A stretch of 64,000 nt of DNA from Gnetum montanum (GCA_015680685.1 MNCI01034258.1:31094-95093); one strand, 5' to 3'. Counted from the stretch's first letter, positions 1-10,712 are shown. The notes: generated by a model not told the origin, from the sequence alone. A program made the numbers and translations.

Positions 1-243
1 AGTTTCTCAACCCTTTACCCTTTAGCATAGGAGATAAAACCATAAAAGACCAAAAAAATCATATACCTCGGACTTACTTAACCATACACCATGACAACAA
101 CAAGTAAGTCTGGGAAGACAATGATTAATTAACCCCAAGTGTTCCTTACAGCATTTAGGCATTTAGTTTGTGGAGTTCGACCGGATCGCACGTTCTACGT
201 TCGTTTCGTATGGTTGAGCGTAGGGGTACCTCGCCACTCATCA
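1..243 (+). repeat. 3' end of an Athila-type LTR (beta subtype)
   Basis: The last part of an LTR, cut by the window start and ending in GCCACTCATCA at 243. It matches the plus-strand LTR at 46300-46517 and, reversed, 2896-3140 and 52424-52680, sharing the segment with CCCCAAGTGTT and GGCATTTAGT. No tRNA-Asp primer site follows; the next bases (AAGAT) enter a minus-strand gag. It is therefore the 3' end of an element or a solo LTR inserted into that gag. Confidence 0.85.
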
Positions 244-875
244 AAGATGCAGTTGAAAAGGACGAAGTGGAAGAAGGACTTCCACCACCACAGTGTCTTC
301 CACCTCCTCTCTACTTGTCATGGCCATGATCATCAAGTTTACTGTCATCACAATGCTTGTCCAAGCCCCTACCTTGACTCTTACTTTTGCTTGAATCCAA
401 ATTGTTAATAGTGGACTACAGATTCAGGTTCAAGCTCCCTTCACCAGAGTCAAGAGGCAGAGAATCTTCATGTTGAGAACCCCTAGAGGGAGGATTGTCA
501 TTATTATTTTGGTTTAGTAGGAATAAGAGGTTAGTGAACCATTTCCCCTTCATAGCTTCATGGCGCTTCTCCTGGGGCTAATGCCATTTGCGTTGTTTTT
601 TTGTGGGATGGTAGTCTCGATAATCATGGTCCTACATAATGTATTCATCATGGAGATCCTAAATGTCCAACCTCTTAAGAGTTTGGAGTGGCATCCCCAG
701 AAACAGATTGGTTAGGAGGCAACAAAACATTGCCCTCCATATCTCTCTACCACAGCTGCTCATCCAAATAAAGGATGAAGAAATGAGGTACAAACTCCTC
801 TGGATGAGTGTACACTACTTTGAAATCTTGGGGCATTGGTAGTTTTGATTCATCATGCCTATGAGAAAAAGACAT
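244..875 (-). pseudogene. gag: gag N-terminal region of element E0, decayed
   Basis: Read leftward from an ATG at 875, the frame gives YTHPEEFVPHFF and, nearby, DEQLW. This parallels YTHPDEYIPNFTF and DEQLRWRDL at the start of the E4 gag (52284 downward). Its PBS and LTR lie just upstream at 1044-1927, which supports the start. Several stops and shifts break the frame. The insertion ending at 243 removes the rest. Gag forms the virus-like particle; only the N-terminal arm, ahead of the capsid-like domain, is left here. Confidence 0.7.
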
Positions 876-904
876 TTTGGATTAGAGAAAAAANTAATGT
901 TCTT

Positions 905-960
905 AAATAATAATAATAATAATAATTATAATTATTATTATTATAATATATATATTATTT
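905..960. repeat. AT-rich microsatellite (AAT/ATT/TA)
   Basis: An (AAT)n run passes into (ATT)n and then TA dinucleotides, inside the E0 leader between PBS and gag. One ambiguous base lies just before it at 893. Confidence 0.9.
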
Positions 961-1043
961 GAATGTTTGTGACCTTAGGGTTCATTCCAACGATCTTAAA
1001 TAATATTCACTAAGTCCTAGATAGTACACGTATCAAACTACAA

Positions 1044-1062
1044 GTCCCCAACAACAGTGCTA
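1044..1062 (-). other. Primer binding site of E0 (tRNA-Asp type)
   Basis: On the minus strand this reads TAGCACTGTTGTTGGGGAC, against TGGCGCCGTTGCCGGGGAC complementary to plant tRNA-Asp. Most differences are G-to-A or C-to-T. It abuts the LTR end and fixes the element's strand. Confidence 0.8.
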
Positions 1063-1063
1063 A

Positions 1064-1927
1064 TGATGAGCAATGATTAGACCCTATGCTGAACCACACA
1101 AATCACCAAGTGTTCATGCATGAACCAGTCAAATTCTATGGACTTATTACCTTCTAAGCACACTGGTCTCTAGGAAGTGAAATTAACTATTGTAATCATT
1201 GTCTTCCCAAGTACACTTATGAAATGCAAAGGTCTGGTTAAGTGCAACTGAGGCATATGATTTTTATAATCTTTAGGTTTTATGTTTTAAGTTGCCTAAG
1301 GGTAAAGAATAATGCATAAGTTGTCTAATGTTTTAATCTAACTAGCTACACCTAACTAATCATAACATAAGCATTCGTTCCCACTTGCTGTACACATCCT
1401 AAACACGTTTAATGCTACTAGGTTACCAAATGTTAAGCATTACTAGGATTACCAAGCACTAAGCATATGCTCAAAGTGGTCGTACTTATGTGCTTAATTA
1501 ATCTCTATTCAATTTAGCTTAATTACTTCATGTATTAAAGGAAATTACATAAAACATTAAATGCATAAATAAACAGTTAATCTATTTTGAAGTGTTGCAA
1601 GGTTTATTAGAAAGTTCATCTTTATTGTCACACACATTATCATGTTTAGGTACAATAATGCTTGAATATAGATCTATACACTCTTTGACTCATACTCTAG
1701 GCACTTAGAAAAATATTCTAACCTTCAAGCAAGAAAATTGCAAGAGCTCTGCTACAAATATGACAAAAGATGTCATAAACACTATGGGTGAGTGTGTATT
1801 TATAGGTGAAAATAGACACTATGTTGATGAGGCCACATCAATGCATCAAATCCCACATCGATGTGGTCACATCGACGGGGCCGTGTCAATGAGGCCTTGT
1901 CAACATAACCCTTGATGTGACTCATTA
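1064..1927 (-). repeat. 5' LTR of E0
   Basis: 864 bp, starting TGATGAG and ending CTCATTA (ancestral CATCA) next to 5S-like spacer at 1928. The U3 array (about 1830-1925) is of the CATCGATG type, including a perfect 14-bp palindrome at 1853-1866, with a TATA motif at about 1797-1803 read leftward. The LTR has entered the 5S-like array. Its partner LTR is outside the window. Confidence 0.85.
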
Positions 1928-2031
1928 CCATCCCTTCTGTCTTTGTTTTTTTATTCTTATTTTCCTTTCTTTAGGCATGGTGTCATGTTGCTTGACATAA
2001 GCTAAAGTATGCATGGCATAGTACACATGAT

Positions 2032-2150
2032 GTATGTGATCATACCAATGCTAACACATCAGATCCTATCATAAATCCATAATTAAATGCACTTGGGCTA
2101 GAGTAGTACTAGGATGGGTGACTTCTCAAGAAGTCCAAGTGTTGCACCCT
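2032..2150 (+). pseudogene. 5S rRNA pseudogene 1
   Basis: 119 bp collinear with plant 5S rRNA: GATCATACC near the 5' end, GAGTAGTACTAGGATGGGTG in the internal promoter region, and GTGTTGCACCCT at the 3' end followed by a T run like a Pol III terminator. Many transitions suggest an inactive, long-methylated copy. Confidence 0.88.
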
Positions 2151-2347
2151 CCTTTTTCACTTTGTTTATTATCCTTTCATCTTTTATCATCTAATGGTTC
2201 TTACTCTACATTTTCTAGGCTTTTTCTCAAGCTTAGGGCTAGAGGAGTTTTTTTTCTTTTTGTTTTTCACTCTTAGTTTTCTTTCTTTATATATGGAATC
2301 ATGCTACTTAGCATAAGTTTAAGTGTGAGTAGCATGGTACACTCGAT

Positions 2348-2466
2348 GGGTGAGATCATACTAGTGCTAATGCATTAGGTCCTATTAAAACTCCCTAATT
2401 AAGTATGCTTTAGCTAAAGAAGTATTAGGATGGGTGACCTCTCACAAAGTCCTAGTGTTATATCCT
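2348..2466 (+). pseudogene. 5S rRNA pseudogene 2
   Basis: 119 bp collinear with 5S rRNA: GGGTGAGATCATACTAG at the start and TTAGGATGGGTGACC in the C-box region. The 3' end is decayed to GTTATATCCT. It begins 316 bp after copy 1. Confidence 0.85.
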
Positions 2467-2646
2467 TCTTTTTCGCTTTGTTTTTCCGTCTGACGGTCCT
2501 TGCTTTGCCTTTTCTATTTGATGTTCTAAGACTTAACATTGGATTTGTGTTTGATGTATTTATTTATTTTTGTTTCTATTTTTCTTTTACATGACATCAT
2601 GCTTGTTGTTGGACGTTTAAGTGCACATAGACAAGGCATACTCAAC

Positions 2647-2765
2647 AGGTACAATCATACCAATGCTACAGCATCAGATTCCTTCAGAACTCTATAATGA
2701 AGTGCACCTCGACTAGAGTACTATTGGGATGGATGACATCTTGGTAAGTCATACTATTATACCCT
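2647..2765 (+). pseudogene. 5S rRNA pseudogene 3
   Basis: 119 bp collinear with 5S rRNA, more diverged: AATCATACCAATGCT near the start, GACTAGAGTACTATTGGGAT in the centre and ATTATACCCT at the end. It begins 299 bp after copy 2. Confidence 0.8.
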
Positions 2766-2895
2766 CATTTGTCATTTTGTTCATCTTTTTTTGTTTGATG
2801 GTGCTTGCACTAGATTGTTTGTTATGAATATTAAGGTGTATGGTTGTAATTACCCATTTTGTCTTTGTTTTTTGTTCTTATTTTCCTTTCTTTAG

Positions 2896-3722
2896 TGATG
2901 AGTGGCGAGGTACCCCTACACTCAACCATACGAATACGAGCGTCTCATGTGCAATCAGATCGAACTCCAAGGACTAAGTGCTTACGCGCCTTATGGAAAA
3001 CTTAAGTTTAATCACTTGTTATCTTCCCAGACTTACTTGTATTGTCACGGTTGTATGGTTAAGTCTGAGGTATATGATTTTTATGTCTTTTATCTTTTTA
3101 TCGCCCATGCTAAGAGAGGAAAGGGTGAAGATACTAAGTAACTAACTTTCACTAACTAAGCTTTAATTGTCTTAGCATCAGTATCTATTCCCACTTTGCA
3201 TACACACCCTGAACTAGTGCAACGCTACTAGGATTACCGAATGCTATTCATTACTAGGTTACCAAGCATAGCACACGTGCTCAAAGTCGTCGTACTGAAT
3301 TCACTTAACTAGGAGAGTTAAGGGTTGAGAGAGATTAATTATCTAAGAAAGAAATTAAGAATTTAACATTAATTAATTCCTATTTGGCTTAGTCCACATG
3401 CTGCAAGGTTTATCAGAAAGTTCATCTTTATTTCCGCACACAAATGTGTGCTCAGGTATAATTTTCTCGAATAAAGATCCGTTCACTTTGAGACTCCTAC
3501 TATGGGCACATGGAAATTATTCTATCTCTGGAATGGTAAAATTGCCAGAGTTTACCTAAGGATCTAGATCTAGATGATCTTACAAGGGAAAGCTGCCTCT
3601 TATTTATAGACAAGACGATGAGCTGCGATATCGTGTACGCGATATCACAGGGGACAACGTGATATCATGGATGCAATATCGTGTATGCGATATCACGGTC
3701 CATGCGAAATCATGTCCCATCA
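2896..3722 (-). repeat. Solo LTR with target duplication (beta subtype)
   Basis: 827 bp from TGATGAGTGG to CCCATCA, flanked on both sides by TTTAG (2891-2895 and 3723-3727). The flanks rejoin to restore the 5S spacer (TTTCTTTAGGCA...). No internal region remains, so this is the product of recombination between two LTRs. Its U3 array (about 3625-3715) is of the GATATC/GTACGCGATATC type. The target duplication and the restored unit length make this call firm. Confidence 0.95.
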
Positions 3723-3784
3723 TTTAGGCACAGCATCATGCTACTTGGCATAAGCTTAAGTGCATAGAACATGGTATAATCAGT

Positions 3785-3903
3785 GTGTGTGATTATATCA
3801 ATCTTAATGCATTGGATCCTATCAGAACTCCATAATTAAGCATGCTTGGGCTAGAGTAGGACTAGGATAGGTGACCTCTTGAGAAGTCCTAGTGTTGCAC
3901 TTC
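3785..3903 (+). pseudogene. 5S rRNA pseudogene 4
   Basis: 119 bp; among the better preserved copies, with GGATCCTATCAGAACTCC, CTTGGGCTAGAGTAGGACTA and GTGTTGCACTTCC. It lies just beyond the solo LTR, in phase with the array. Confidence 0.88.
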
Positions 3904-4100
3904 CTCTTTTTACTTTTCATTTTTTAGCTCTTAATTTTCTTCCTTTATGCATGGAATCACATTGCTTGACATAGGTTTAAGTGTGTGTAGCATGGTACAC
4001 TTAATACGTGAGATTTTTTTTCACTCTTAGTTTTTGTTTTTATGCATGACGTCATGTTGCTTGGCATAAGTTTAGGTGCATGTAGCATCGTACACTCAAT

Positions 4101-4235
4101 GGATGTGATCATAGTACTGCTAACACATTAGATCCCATTAGAAGTTCGTAATTAAGAATACTTGGGCTAGAGTAGTATTGAGATGGAGTAGTACTAGAAT
4201 GGTTGACCTCTCAGAAAGTCTTAGTGTTGCATCCT
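4101..4235 (+). pseudogene. 5S rRNA pseudogene 5, with a 16-bp internal duplication
   Basis: Starts GGATGTGATCATA and ends GTTGCATCCT, but is 135 bp rather than 119. The excess is a tandem copy of GAGTAGTAYTRRRATG in the internal control region, which would displace the C box. Confidence 0.85.
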
Positions 4236-4429
4236 CTTTTTTTGCTTTGTTTTTTCCATCTAATTGTCCTAACTTTGCCTTTTTTTTTAGTGTCCCAAGT
4301 CTTATGGTTGGAGCCATGTTTTTTGTATTTGTTTTATTCATTCTTATTTTCATTCTATTAGGCACAACATCATGCTCATTGTTGGATATTTAAGTGCACA
4401 CAAGTAAGGCATACTCGATGGGTATGATC

Positions 4430-4470
4430 ATGTCAATGCTGATACATTAGATCCCCTAAGAAGTCCATAG
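4430..4470 (+). pseudogene. 5S rRNA pseudogene 6, 5' fragment
   Basis: Only the first ~41 bases (GGGTATGATCATGTCAATG onward) remain before a junction with block X. The same truncation in the same place occurs at 23192-23244, so the 5S-X junction was duplicated as a unit. Confidence 0.75.
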
Positions 4471-5051
4471 CTAAAGATGAAGAAGAAGATGACTATGCTA
4501 CAAAGAAGTATTTCATAAAGTCCAATGAAGTTAAGTTAGTAATGACTTAATGAAGTACAAGGAAGATTTGGGAAGTTATGTTTAGGAGAAACTTAATGAA
4601 GTACAGTAAACCAAGTTCAAGTAGAAGATTTCATTATACATTAAGTTACGAATCACAGTCATAAGTATGTTATATCTTATGATGAAGAAGTAAATAAAAA
4701 ATCAAAAGAAGATGCACCACCACTAACAGTAACACACATAAAGTTGTTAGCAAGGCAAACCTAAAGATACATCAAGCCCAAAGAGGATGTTATGAATTAA
4801 CAAAGGATGGAAGGAGTATCAAGTTATGGAATTAGTACAACGTAACTTTGTTTAGCATAAGAGGATTCATAAGTAGCCAAGTTAGTGAGATGATACCCAG
4901 AACTACCAAGAATTATGAAGAGTAGTCATCATTACAAAAATAGCTACAATCTTATATTTCCATGATATTAAAATCACTATCAATTACGAAAAGTAAATTT
5001 GTTTGTAAAATATTTTGAGGTATTTACATTGCATTATGAATGAAACCAAAT
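4471..5051 (+). repeat. Block X, copy A (unclassified)
   Basis: A purine-rich segment starting CTAAAGATGAAGAAGAAG and ending TGAATGAAACCAAATGT. It aligns with 23245-23653 plus 39649-39775, where a second copy was split by Y. Near its start both copies translate to KDEEE.YA.KKYFIKSNEVK, so a decayed exon or ORF may lie here. I recognise no family. Copy A has an extra ~50 bp with a duplicated TTAATGAAGTACA. The right edge is fused to the H1 pol remnant. Confidence 0.7.
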
Positions 5052-6301
5052 GTCTGTGAAAAGGATGCACCCTTTGAGTGGACTGAGTCATGTGAAAAGG
5101 CATTCAAAGTTGTGAAACAAAAATTAGTAGAGACACCAATCCTCCAAGCTCTGGATTAGTTAAGACGTTTTCAAATCATGACTAATGCTTTCAGTTATGC
5201 ACTCAGTGTAGTATTAACACAACTTGATGATTAGAAAAGACCATACTATATACATTATGCTAGCAGGAGCATCATCGAAGCCCAATTAAATTACACCACA
5301 ACTAAAAAGGAGCTAATGGTCATGATGTATGCACTTGAAGAATTCATACATTATGTGCTCGGTTACCAAATTTATGTCCACACCAATCATAGTGCCATCT
5401 GATTTTCAATGAACAAGCCAGTGGTTAGTCCTAGAGTGATAAGATGGATTGTGATTCTTTAAGAGTTTGACATCACAATGATAGATAAGAAAGGAACCAA
5501 AAACATAGTAGTTGATCATTTATCTAGGTTCAAATGGGATTTAGACAACCAAGTGGAACCATAATCAAACCAATTTTCTCACAAGGATTTGTTTACCAGA
5601 ACAGTAAAGGTTGTAGATTCAATAGGAAAGCCATGGACCATAGAGTACCTTACTTATCTCACAACACAAGAGCTTCCTATTAAATGGAGTAGAAACCAAC
5701 ATGAAAAATTCCTTCACAGAGCAAAATGGTACATGGAAATCAATGATAACCTATACAAGATCTGTGCATATGGGCTCGTTAGATTGTATGTGCCAGATCG
5801 TGACTAGTAAAGAGTTTTATAGGTTTTCCATGAAGGTCCATGTGGTGGCCACTATGCAAGGCATAGAATGACACTCAAAATATTAATGGAAGGCTACTTT
5901 TGGCCTACTTTATTCAAAGATATCCAGAATTTTGCACAATCCTGTGAATGATGCCAAAGGGATGGAGGGATTATTGCCAATATGAAGGGCCACAACATTG
6001 GGTATAGCCAATGGAGGCTTTTGATATACGGAGAATTGATTTTATGGGGTCCATTCAACCGATGTTAAATGGAAAAGTGTATATTATTATGACTGTGGAT
6101 TACTACACAAAGTGAGTAGAGGCAGCAACAGTAAAAAGATTGTATAGCAAAAATAGCTACCAAATTTTTCCAACATGTGGTGAACAAATTTGGAGTACTA
6201 AGAATGCTTATCTTAGATAATGGGACTCACTTTATGCTACCTTTAAAAAACTCATGCAACAACTTGGGGTTAACCATAAACTAAAAACACCATATCATCC
6301 C
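5052..6301 (+). pseudogene. pol: pol fragment: end of RT, RNase H, integrase zinc finger and core
   Basis: Frame fragments read CEKDAPFEWTESCEKAF (RT thumb), then the RNase H region with YALSVVLTQ, RPYYIHYASRSI and TKKELMVMMYALEEF; the usual Asp of the TDAS motif reads Asn. Next comes the integrase HHCC finger (GGHYARHRMTLKILMEGYFW, then CE.CQRDG), and a core starting near WGIDFMG and reaching LDNGTHF and TPYHP, where copy 1 interrupts. Pol copies RNA to DNA and inserts it. Stops and several frameshifts make it dead. The 5' end is a sharp junction with block X. Confidence 0.88.
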
Positions 6302-7106
6302 TAATGAGTTGCCATTTAGTCAACTGCGATATCGTGTACGGGATATTGCAACCTATCTCCTCATTTATAAATAAGAGGTAGACAGACCCGATAGGCAGTT
6401 TTTCAGTTATTAGTTTTTAGAGTTAAGTTTTGATTTAAGTTTCTATTTTTCCTCTCAACCCTTTTCCTCCCAGTGTATGCCCGTAGTTTGGTGAATGTAA
6501 TTGTGTGCCATCCTTTATTCGAGTGTGACGTACTTGGACATGCACATGACTAGCAATAAAGATTGAGATTACTTCATCATTGCAACATCCACTTAGTTTA
6601 ATTATTTATTTAATTGTTATTTACTGCTTTCTTAGTTAATCCCTTCTCACCCTTAAATTTCTATTAAACGCGGAATGAGTACAACTTGATTACGAGCATT
6701 TAAGTGTGACTACTTGGTAACCTAGTAGCGTACCTAGGATCCATGCTTGGTAATCCCAGTGGTAGTCGTGCACGAAGTCTAAGATGTGTATGGATGATCA
6801 AGGAATGGATGCTCATTGCACTTAGGCTAGTTAGATTCTCTCTAACCCTTTCTCTCTTATCTTAGTTAATATTATCTTCCACCATCTTCAGGAGTAGCAT
6901 TAGGTTAAAAACCACATCATACACCTCACTCTGGACTAAACCATACATGACAAAGTTAATACTAGTCCAGGTGGGAAGACAGTGAACTACGACCTAAGGC
7001 TAATTGTCTAAATACCACAACTAGTCCGTCTGTGGAGTTCGACTGGATCGCATGTGTAACGCTCGTATTCGTATGGATGAGTGTAGGGGTACCTCGCCAC
7101 TCATCA
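6302..7106 (+). repeat. 5' LTR of copy 1 (alpha subtype)
   Basis: 805 bp from TAATGAGTTGCC (ancestral TGATGAG) to CGCCACTCATCA. The GATATC palindrome array is at 6326-6350 and the TATA box TATAAATA at 6366-6373, so U3 is under ~100 bp and R-U5 is ~700 bp. Further in are repeated GGTAAYCCYAGT segments and ACTAGTCCAGGTGGGAAGAC, which marks the alpha subtype. Confidence 0.93.
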
Positions 7107-7107
7107 T

Positions 7108-7126
7108 TGGCACCGTTTCTGGGGAT
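7108..7126 (+). other. Primer binding site of copy 1 (tRNA-Asp type)
   Basis: TGGCACCGTTTCTGGGGAT differs at three positions from TGGCGCCGTTGCCGGGGAT, the complement of the plant tRNA-Asp 3' end. One base separates it from the LTR end. This primer choice is typical of Athila-type elements. Confidence 0.9.
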
Positions 7127-7247
7127 GGTGCTAGTTATCTAGATTAGTTATATCATACAAGGTTGTTGTACAAGAATTAACAATATATCTTTTAATAAGT
7201 ATTAATTACAAAAAGTCAAATACAAATTCACACACAGCTTCACAATT

Positions 7248-9236
7248 ATGCCTCTCCTACAAGACTATAATAATGCCACATCTAGTGAGGAAGTTCATTG
7301 GAGAACCAATGAACTATATGACAATGAAGATTGGAGTACGCAACCTGAGGTGGGGGTTTCTTATAAACATAAACGAAAGCAACGTCATCCCAATGCACGA
7401 AAGCATAACTTACCCGATGACGATGAACCCCTACTGGCCACTATAAGCTTAACGTAAATACAAGAGGTCGTTCAAATCTCTCATAGGCATCGTAAAGAGA
7501 GTCGTCTACCCAGGCTCGATTTAAACAACTTCCCTAATTTCTCAGTAGGCTATGACTTAGATCTACATCAACATTTACAAGCCTTCTACGATGCTTGCAC
7601 ATGGAACAACATTGATAACGATTGGCAAAAACTCAAGCTCTTCCCTATGACACTCGTTGGCCAAGTAAAAGTGTGGTATAGATCGTTAAAAGAAAATTCA
7701 ATACGACATTGGCCAACAATGGTAGAACTCTTTAATGAAACATATCAAACCTACACAAGAGTGTTAGCCTTGAGGAAACAAATCCAAGGGTGGAAACAAG
7801 CACAACATGGACCCTTGAACATGGCCTTAGAAAGATATTATGCACTGCTAAAGAACTGTCCAGGCCATGAGTTCTCCAAGGAAAGGCTAATGTACCATAT
7901 CATTGATGGGCTTCACGATGAAACAAGAGAGACCCTAGGAATGTATGCCCAAGGTCAACTATACGAACTACGAACCCATCAAGTCTAAGAGCTTATTAAG
8001 CGAGTAGTAAAAGAGGAAGGAGAAATGGCTAGATGGGAGAGTGTTGAAAAACATCAACAAGACCAAAATGTCAACTTAACAAAGGTCCATGATCATAAAG
8101 AGGAGAAATCAACCTATCACAAGGGGAAAGAACCATCTTTGCCGGTACAACAATCACTGGAGGAAGTTGAGGCAAAGATCAATAAGATGTTGGAATGGAT
8201 GTATAAAAAGTGTGGAGAATATATCGATATTATTGGAGATAGAGTTTTGACAACCCGAGAAGTAGGACAAAATATCATTAGACATTCAGAAAGAAGGAAT
8301 GAAGAAAATAAAAGCTCAACTGCCAATCATACGTATGAATGCGACATATGCCTATACGATCACCTCAAGGGCCAATGCCCAATCTTGTTATATTTATATG
8401 AGCATTGGGGAAGTACGTTGCATCTAGAGTTCGTACAGAGAAACTATGTTTGACCACAATGGCAACAATCCCAGTCATGGGGGAAGCCACCCCTAAACTG
8501 GAGACACCCTTCGTATCATCCGAGTCTAAATGCTTACCTAGTTCAACATCCTGTTTCCCCAATTGGGTTAACATACTCTATCTCGTCACATTACCATTCT
8601 CCATAATACTATCAGCCCATGCCCTCAATACAACCACCACCTTGTTGACCTTACACTTCTCCTACATTTCAACATTCTCATACTTTCCCTCCTTCTACGT
8701 TGCCACCAACTGTTCCTGAAGTGTCTGCACCACAACAACAACCCACAAACATTACTTGTGCTACTACTGCCAACAATAGTGAGAGATCTCAGCAACATCG
8801 AAGGTATCCCTTCTTTAGAAATAACCCTAGGAAGGGACAACACAATTCCAAGGCCACTGCATCCTCCAACTCAGCACAAGCCCAACACTGTGGTGCATCC
8901 TTCCCTTCGAACCAAACGCCTTGTGTTACTTCATCAGGGCCACTAACTCACACTCCAACAACCATATGGCCTAATGAATATAGCCATGGAGGGCAACATC
9001 CTAATCCTTGCATACCATCTTACAGTCCCAAATATCATAGTGGGTCAACTCTTTATTCAGGAACCACATCTCATAAATTGCCCCACTATGCTTACTATAA
9101 CCAAGTGTGTGGAGCCCAATGGGGTAAGTATGACCGAGTTCCAATATTTCCAACATGTAAGGATCCTCATCTTTCATTTATTAATCCTTGCCATCCTCAA
9201 CCGTTTAGTTATGGGGGATATCTCCCATTTTAATAG
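7248..9236 (+). pseudogene. gag: gag of copy 1, one frame with nonsense codons
   Basis: A single frame of ~662 codons runs from ATG 7248 to 9236 with about five in-frame stops and no frameshift seen. The N-terminal ~65 residues are charged. The capsid-like domain (about residues 75-250) shows LKLFPMTL, VKVWYRSL, ALERYYALLKNCPGHEF and GMYAQGQLYEL. A knuckle, CDICLYDHLKGQC, follows near residue 365 with the spacing CX2CX3HX4C, as I recall for Athila/Tat gags. The tail is Pro/Gln/His-rich, ending FSYGGYLPF. Gag would package element RNA. The stops look mostly like C-to-T changes. Homologous to gags in copy 2, E4 and E5. Confidence 0.92.
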
Positions 9237-10626
9237 CAAGTAGGATTAATAAATACTTTTCATTTTCTTTAATTTTACAACTTTTTGTTTTCCAGTTTTT
9301 CATTTTTTAATTTCTTGTTTTATCTTTTTGTCTTTTTATCTCTTTATGTTTTTATAAGTAATCTCATCTATGAATAAAACACTCATGTGGCTCGTTAATT
9401 GAGGTGTGTTCTATGTTATCGAGTCTCGAATGATCAATTATTTAGACAGTGAGCACATTACACCCACTCATCCACTCTAAAAATAAGAGGTTTTGTTCGA
9501 GGGTACAGTGATATTCTTGACATGTTTGAAACTTAAAATTAATTTTGTGTTCATTATACTTGGAATGAAGAAGGATGGATCAAGAGGGAATGATTAGGGT
9601 GTGACATCAAGGGGACTTGTGGATTCTCTTTGGTGACGTCTGTGGGAGTTATCATGCAACATGTTTGTACTAATATCCTTGTAGATCTAACGAAAAATGG
9701 GAGTAAGAGTAATCAAAAGGGCACTCAAAAATCCACTGTTGTTCTAGGGGGTCCCACTGGAAAGACATGCACCCATGCTTGAAGGTTGGTGGCTTCTATG
9801 GATTCAGAAATTGAAAATAAAAAGAAAAAAAGAAAAAAAAACAAAGGAAGTCCCACAAAAAACAAAAATCACTCCTCCCTTGAACAAAAAGCCAAGTGAT
9901 CATACGCCTTGTTGTTTTGGTACTCTCATAGTTGCTCATCATGGGATGAAATAATGCAGTGTCATTGATCAGAGGAATGGACTTGGTCCTGATCTTGGAA
10001 CGATGAGTTAATGACACATTAATCATGCTTTACACGTAGGATTCACTATGCCCTAAATCAGTTACCTCATGTCCCAATCTCTCCAATCCCTTCTATAGTT
10101 TGTCTCATCTCACTGTTTGTGTAATTATAGCTTGTGTCTTGTATAGCATAGAATTCTTACCTCATTCTGGTGGTATTTACATGTGTGTGTTTTGTGGAAT
10201 CAATGTGGATTACATTTAACCCTTCAAGTGCCCACAGACACTTTTAAGTGTGGTTACGCAAGGGAATTGAAGGTTGGAACTTGCTTTGGGGAGGACCCAC
10301 TTGTGTAATTTTTGTAATTTGCACTCATGATCCACCTTCCACACACCGTTTAGTACCCTTAGCATATTGCCAACGATTTTCTTTCCTTATTACTATCCCT
10401 TTGAATAATAACGTTCCTATGTACCATTACATGGCCTTTTTCTCTCACTTACCACCCGAGGTTTGATTGATCAATTACACCCACACATAATTATTCATGC
10501 CTTCGCAATGAGTTAAATTATCCTAGAATCCTTTAACATATGCCACATGTCTTTATTTTCATTTTTTATTCCAGAAAAAACCTTCAAAATTTGGTATTTT
10601 TCATTGTGCCTAATGTTACTAAAGCC
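9237..10626 (+). other. Long non-coding leader after gag, with conserved blocks
   Basis: No convincing ORF. It starts with a T-rich stretch and contains segments found in the same order in H1, copy 2, E3, E4, E5 and E7: GTGTGACATCAAGGGGACTTG at about 9599, a block around AAAGACATG...CCCATGCTTGAAGG at 9760-9786, TGGACTTGGTCCTGATCTTGG near 9979, and CTTTGGGGAGGACCCACTTG at 10284-10303. Gag joins this post-pol leader directly, so pol has been excised cleanly. Confidence 0.75.
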
Positions 10627-10712
10627 ACGATATCGCGTACGCAATGTATCGTACGTGATATCGCATACACGATGTATCGTACGCAATATCACGTCCTGTC
10701 TGCCTATATATA
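10627..10712 (+). promoter_or_regulatory. Internal promoter-like unit ahead of ORF2 in copy 1
   Basis: CGATATCGCGTACG-type palindromic repeats fill 10627-10693, followed by CCTATATATACG (TATA at 10704-10712). This is the same motif vocabulary and order as in this element's LTR U3 (6326-6373). ORF2 starts about 470 bp downstream. H1, E5 and E7 have the same arrangement at the same place. Promoter activity is inferred. Confidence 0.7.

Larger units (their letters stand above)
1928..4470 (+). repeat. Decayed tandem 5S rDNA-like array
   Basis: Units of about 300-316 bp each hold a 119-bp 5S-like region and a T-rich spacer. The spacers share a segment around GGCAT..CAT..TTGCTTGRCATAAG and TAAGTGNNNNTAGCATGGTACACTCGAT just ahead of each copy. 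Unit starts are 2032, 2348, 2647, 3785, (about 3998, deleted), 4101 and 4430. Subtracting the solo LTR and its target duplication brings the 2647-3785 interval to 306 bp, matching the period. A unit relic at about 3998-4012 keeps only the first bases of 5S before a T run. Confidence 0.85.

Noticed and set aside
2902-3141. 79-codon frame at the start of the solo LTR
   Set aside because: It lies within LTR R-U5 sequence; homologous LTRs do not keep this frame.
2032-4470. 5S-like units as LTRs of Cassandra-type elements
   Set aside because: The units repeat head to tail at ~300 bp without a primer site, PPT or TG...CA ends between them; a decayed 5S array is simpler. Not fully excluded for the 5S-X junctions.
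8700-9243. Two overlapping plus-strand frames at 8758 and 8974
   Set aside because: Out of frame with the gag tail (8700-9233), which continues the frame from 7248.
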